A stretch of DNA of 64,000 bases, taken from the NCBI RefSeq assembly GCF_014196125.1, contig NZ_JACIDA010000001.1:930001-994000 (forward strand), in the 5' to 3' direction. Position numbers and translations under genes: made by a program. Positions 61,705-64,000 of the stretch are shown here, piece after piece; within the stretch, counting starts at the first letter, position 1, and the number at the start of each line of letters is the position of its first letter. The notes beneath the pieces were generated by a model that made no database searches, was not told the DNA's origin, and was given only the letters and a program-made list of their open reading frames with translations. Source of the DNA: Brevundimonas mediterranea (GTDB lineage: Bacteria > Pseudomonadota > Alphaproteobacteria > Caulobacterales > Caulobacteraceae).

Positions 61705-62975
61705 TGACCACCGTCGCCATCCTCAACGCCCGGCTGCTGGACCCCGCCAGCGACTATGACGGCCCCGGCGGCGTCCTGATCGAGAACGGCCGCATCGTGC
61801 GCGTGGTGCACGGCGCGGCTCAGATCGACGCCGATCAGGTGATCGACGCCGACGGCCGCTGCCTAGCGCCCGGCCTGATCGACATCCGGGTCAAGACCGG
61901 CGAACCGGGGGCCGAGCCCAAGGAGACGCTGAAGTCCGCCAGCCTGGCCGCTGCGGCCGGGGGTGTGACCACCATCGTCGTCCAGCCCGACACCGATCCC
62001 GCCGTGGACGACCCGGCCATGATCGACTTCATCCAGCGGCGCGGGGCGGCCCTGAACCTGGTCAATGTGCGAGCGGCCGGCGCCGCGACCAAGGCCCTGG
62101 ATGGCCAGCGGATGGCCGAGATCGGCCTGATGGACGAGGCCGGCGCCCTGTATTTCACCGACGGCGACAAGGTCATCGTCAACAGCCGCACCCTGCAGCG
62201 GGTGATGAGCTACGCCGCCGCCTTCAACGCCCTGATCGCCTGCCGCCCGTCCGATCCCTGGCTGACGGAAGGCGCCGTCGCCGCCTCCGGCGAACTGGCC
62301 ACGCGTCTGGGCCTGTCGGGCAGCCCGGCCATCGCCGAGCGCATCGGGCTGGAGCGCGACCTGGCCCTGGTCGAACAGACCGGCGCCCGGTTCCTGGTGG
62401 ATCAGATCTCGACCGAGGGCGCGCTGGAGACCCTGGCGCGGGCGCGGGCCAAGGGGCTGGAGGTCGCGGTCAGCGTCTCGATCAACCACCTGTGCTTCAA
62501 TGAGGTGGATATCGGCGACTATCGCACCTTCTACCGGCTGGACCCGCCGCTGCGCTCCGAAGCGGATCGTCAGGCCCTGATCGAGGCGGTGCGCGAGGGG
62601 CTGATCGACGTCATCACCTCGGCCCACGCCCCGGCCCCCGCCGAGGACAAGCGCCGTCCCTTCGCCGAGGCCGCGCCGGGCGCCATCGGCCTGGAGACCC
62701 TGCTGCCCGCCGCCCTGACCCTGCACCACGAGGACGGGCTGGACCTGCTGGACGTGCTGCGGCCCCTGACCCAGGGACCGGCCTCGCTGCTGGGCCTCGA
62801 CGCCGGGGTGCTGGCCGAAGGCGCGCCCGCCGACCTGGTCCTGTTCGATCCCGGCGCGCCGGTGATCGTCGATGCGGACAAGTTGCGGTCGAAGTCGAAG
62901 AACTCGCCGTTCGACGGGCGACGGCTGCAGGGCAAGGTGATCGGGACCTGGGTGGGCGGCCGGAAGGTTTTCTGA
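61704..62975 (+). CDS. pyrX: Dihydroorotase-like protein (inactive, PyrX/PyrC')
   Basis: A 423-residue amidohydrolase-fold protein next to pyrB. The metal-binding HxH of active dihydroorotases is changed to RVK in LIDIRVKTGEPGAEPKETLK, and the conserved DHAPH reads SAHAPAPAEDK, so it lacks the metal ligands needed for catalysis. Known for this class: a non-catalytic partner that lets the aspartate carbamoyltransferase assemble. An active pyrC should be elsewhere. Confidence 0.88.
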   Translation: MTTVAILNARLLDPASDYDGPGGVLIENGRIVRVVHGAAQIDADQVIDADGRCLAPGLIDIRVKTGEPGAEPKETLKSASLAAAAGGVTTIVVQPDTDPAVDDPAMIDFIQRRGAALNLVNVRAAGAATKALDGQRMAEIGLMDEAGALYFTDGDKVIVNSRTLQRVMSYAAAFNALIACRPSDPWLTEGAVAASGELATRLGLSGSPAIAERIGLERDLALVEQTGARFLVDQISTEGALETLARARAKGLEVAVSVSINHLCFNEVDIGDYRTFYRLDPPLRSEADRQALIEAVREGLIDVITSAHAPAPAEDKRRPFAEAAPGAIGLETLLPAALTLHHEDGLDLLDVLRPLTQGPASLLGLDAGVLAEGAPADLVLFDPGAPVIVDADKLRSKSKNSPFDGRRLQGKVIGTWVGGRKVF

Positions 62976-62979
62976 CCTT

Positions 62980-63075
62980 GCTTTCGTCATCCTCCGGCAA
63001 GCCGCCCCTTCGCGGCGCAGACCGGGGGACCCAGCGGCGCCGAAGGCGATGCGTCCGCCGCACCATGACGAAAGC
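62980..63075. repeat. REP-like intergenic inverted repeat
   Basis: GCTTTCGTCAT (62980-62990) is repeated inverted as ATGACGAAAGC (63065-63075), with CCTCCGGCAAG and ACCGGGGGACCCAG inside. CGTCATCCTC...GGACCCAG blocks are a common dispersed palindromic repeat of Caulobacteraceae. It also separates pyrX from the convergent flavin hydroxylase gene. Confidence 0.6.
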
Positions 63076-63080
63076 TCAGT

Positions 63081-64000
63081 TCACGCCGTCAGCATCCGCT
63101 TCACCACCCGTTTGAACGGCGCCGTCGCCTGGCCGGCGCGCAGGGCGGCGCCGCGCGCCAGACGGGCCGGGGGCGTTTCCTCGGTGAACAGACGGACCAG
63201 GGCGTTGGTGCCCTGGTACAGGGGCCAGCTGGCCAGACGGTGCTCGCGCTCATAGCGGGCCAACAGGCGTTCCGCGCCGATGTCCCCGCCGCGCGCCGAC
63301 TTCAACACCTTGGCCAGCGTGTCTTGTCCGCGCAGACCCAGGTTGAAGCCGTGGGCGGTGACCGGGTGCATGCCCACGGCGGCGTCGCCGATCAGGGCGA
63401 ACCCCTCGCCGGCGAACCGGCGGCTCCAGGTCGTGGCCAACGGATAGGCGTGGCGCGTGTCGATCAGTTCCAGCCCGGTCAGCCGCCCCTTCAGCCGCCG
63501 TTCCATCTCGACCGCAAAGGCCTCGGGCGACAGGCGCATCAGGTCGGCGATGGCGGGGGCGGCCAGGGTGAGAACGACGGAGGAGACGCGTTCCTGCGGG
63601 TCCGCGACCGGCAGCAGGGCGACGGTCTGGCGATGGTCGAACCATTCGGTGGCGACATGGCCGTGCGCCTGGTCGTGGCGCATCCGGCAGACCATCATCG
63701 ACCGGCCCAGCCGGGTCATCTCGACGCCAACGCCCAGTTGGTCGCGCACGCCGGAGAAGCGGGAATCCGCAGCCACGATCAGCCGGGCCCGGAGCGTCGC
63801 GCCGTCGTCCAGCACGATCCGGCCGCGCGGGGCGGCGCCCTGGACGGCGCAGCTGGCCACCCGTCGCCCGGCCATCAGGGTCACGCCCGGCTGGCCTTCC
63901 ACGACTTCGAACAGGGCGCGGCGGATCAGGTGGTTGGGGATCAGGACGCCCAGTCGGTCGGCGCCGCCGGCGTCGAAGGTCAGGGCGAAGGGCGAGCCGC
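63081..64000 (-). CDS. Ubiquinone-type flavin hydroxylase, 3' part (UbiM-like)
   Basis: About 306 C-terminal residues of a UbiH/UbiF/COQ6-family FAD monooxygenase; the frame is open to the right edge with SPFALTFDAGGADRLGVLIP and NHLIRRALFE. ARLIVAADSRFSGVR is the DG-like motif region and FALIGDAAVGMHPVTAHGFN the FAD ribityl motif. It hydroxylates the ubiquinone ring; the pattern suits UbiM, but which carbon is acted on cannot be fixed from a fragment. Confidence 0.8.
   Translation of the reverse strand, partial: GSPFALTFDAGGADRLGVLIPNHLIRRALFEVVEGQPGVTLMAGRRVASCAVQGAAPRGRIVLDDGATLRARLIVAADSRFSGVRDQLGVGVEMTRLGRSMMVCRMRHDQAHGHVATEWFDHRQTVALLPVADPQERVSSVVLTLAAPAIADLMRLSPEAFAVEMERRLKGRLTGLELIDTRHAYPLATTWSRRFAGEGFALIGDAAVGMHPVTAHGFNLGLRGQDTLAKVLKSARGGDIGAERLLARYEREHRLASWPLYQGTNALVRLFTEETPPARLARGAALRAGQATAPFKRVVKRMLTA

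Overview
The window is GC-rich (by eye about two thirds G+C), densely coding alphaproteobacterial chromosome. The mix points to the Caulobacteraceae, most likely Brevundimonas or a close relative: a holdfast polysaccharide cluster (hfsE, F, G, B, A, D), the stalked-cell polarity protein SpmX under a sigma-54-type promoter, the flagellin regulators flbT and flaF, and several TonB-dependent receptors. This placement is inference from gene content; no 16S gene is present.

Layout. 0-16.8 kb is mainly core genome: the end of an APC permease, two S41-type exported proteins, msrB, lipB, a short fliN-like gene, tRNA-Leu(GAG), mgtE, spmX, an isovaleryl-CoA dehydrogenase, exoD, flaF-flbT, a MoxR ATPase, a repeat-bearing lipoprotein, an HD hydrolase and a NUDIX-winged helix regulator. 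Behind flaF lies a tiny ORF whose ribosome-binding region is complementary to the last 17 bases of 16S rRNA. At 16.8 kb a tRNA-Ser(CGA) marks the edge of an acquired region running to about 25.8 kb. It starts with a decayed serine recombinase and holds a five-gene operon centred on pyridoxal phosphate (glutaredoxin-like protein, class I amidotransferase, serine hydroxymethyltransferase, PLP-binding protein, pyridoxal kinase). A divergent MocR-family regulator faces it across a palindromic operator. A DUF2285 remnant and a GlxA / HD / DUF1272 trio follow.

27-36.5 kb carries a cell-surface-signalling locus: a TonB-dependent receptor, an ECF sigma factor, a FecR-type anti-sigma factor, an STN-domain TonB receptor, and a fusion of a calcium-dependent phosphoinositide phospholipase C with a PAP2 phosphatase. 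36.6-42.1 kb is a divergent envelope-stress module built around PspA and resembling E. coli yjfIJKLMC: DUF2170, PspA and glutathionylspermidine-synthase-like on the + strand; a potassium channel, DUF2491, DUF350 and DUF1190 on the - strand. 42-52 kb has an acyl-CoA dehydrogenase, tRNA-Ser(GCT) and the holdfast cluster, with a CtrA-like box between hfsA and hfsD. 52-64 kb returns to core functions: a GST, two RcnB-like proteins, gatB, gatCA, ruvX, an AEC transporter, pyrB with a catalytically dead dihydroorotase, and the end of a ubiquinone-type flavin hydroxylase.

Strongest candidates for undescribed biology: the MocR-controlled PLP operon on the tRNA-Ser island; the 21-codon ORF with the near-total anti-Shine-Dalgarno match at the end of the flaF region; the PLC-PAP2 fusion wired to FecIR/TonB signalling; and the divergent PspA-potassium channel module.
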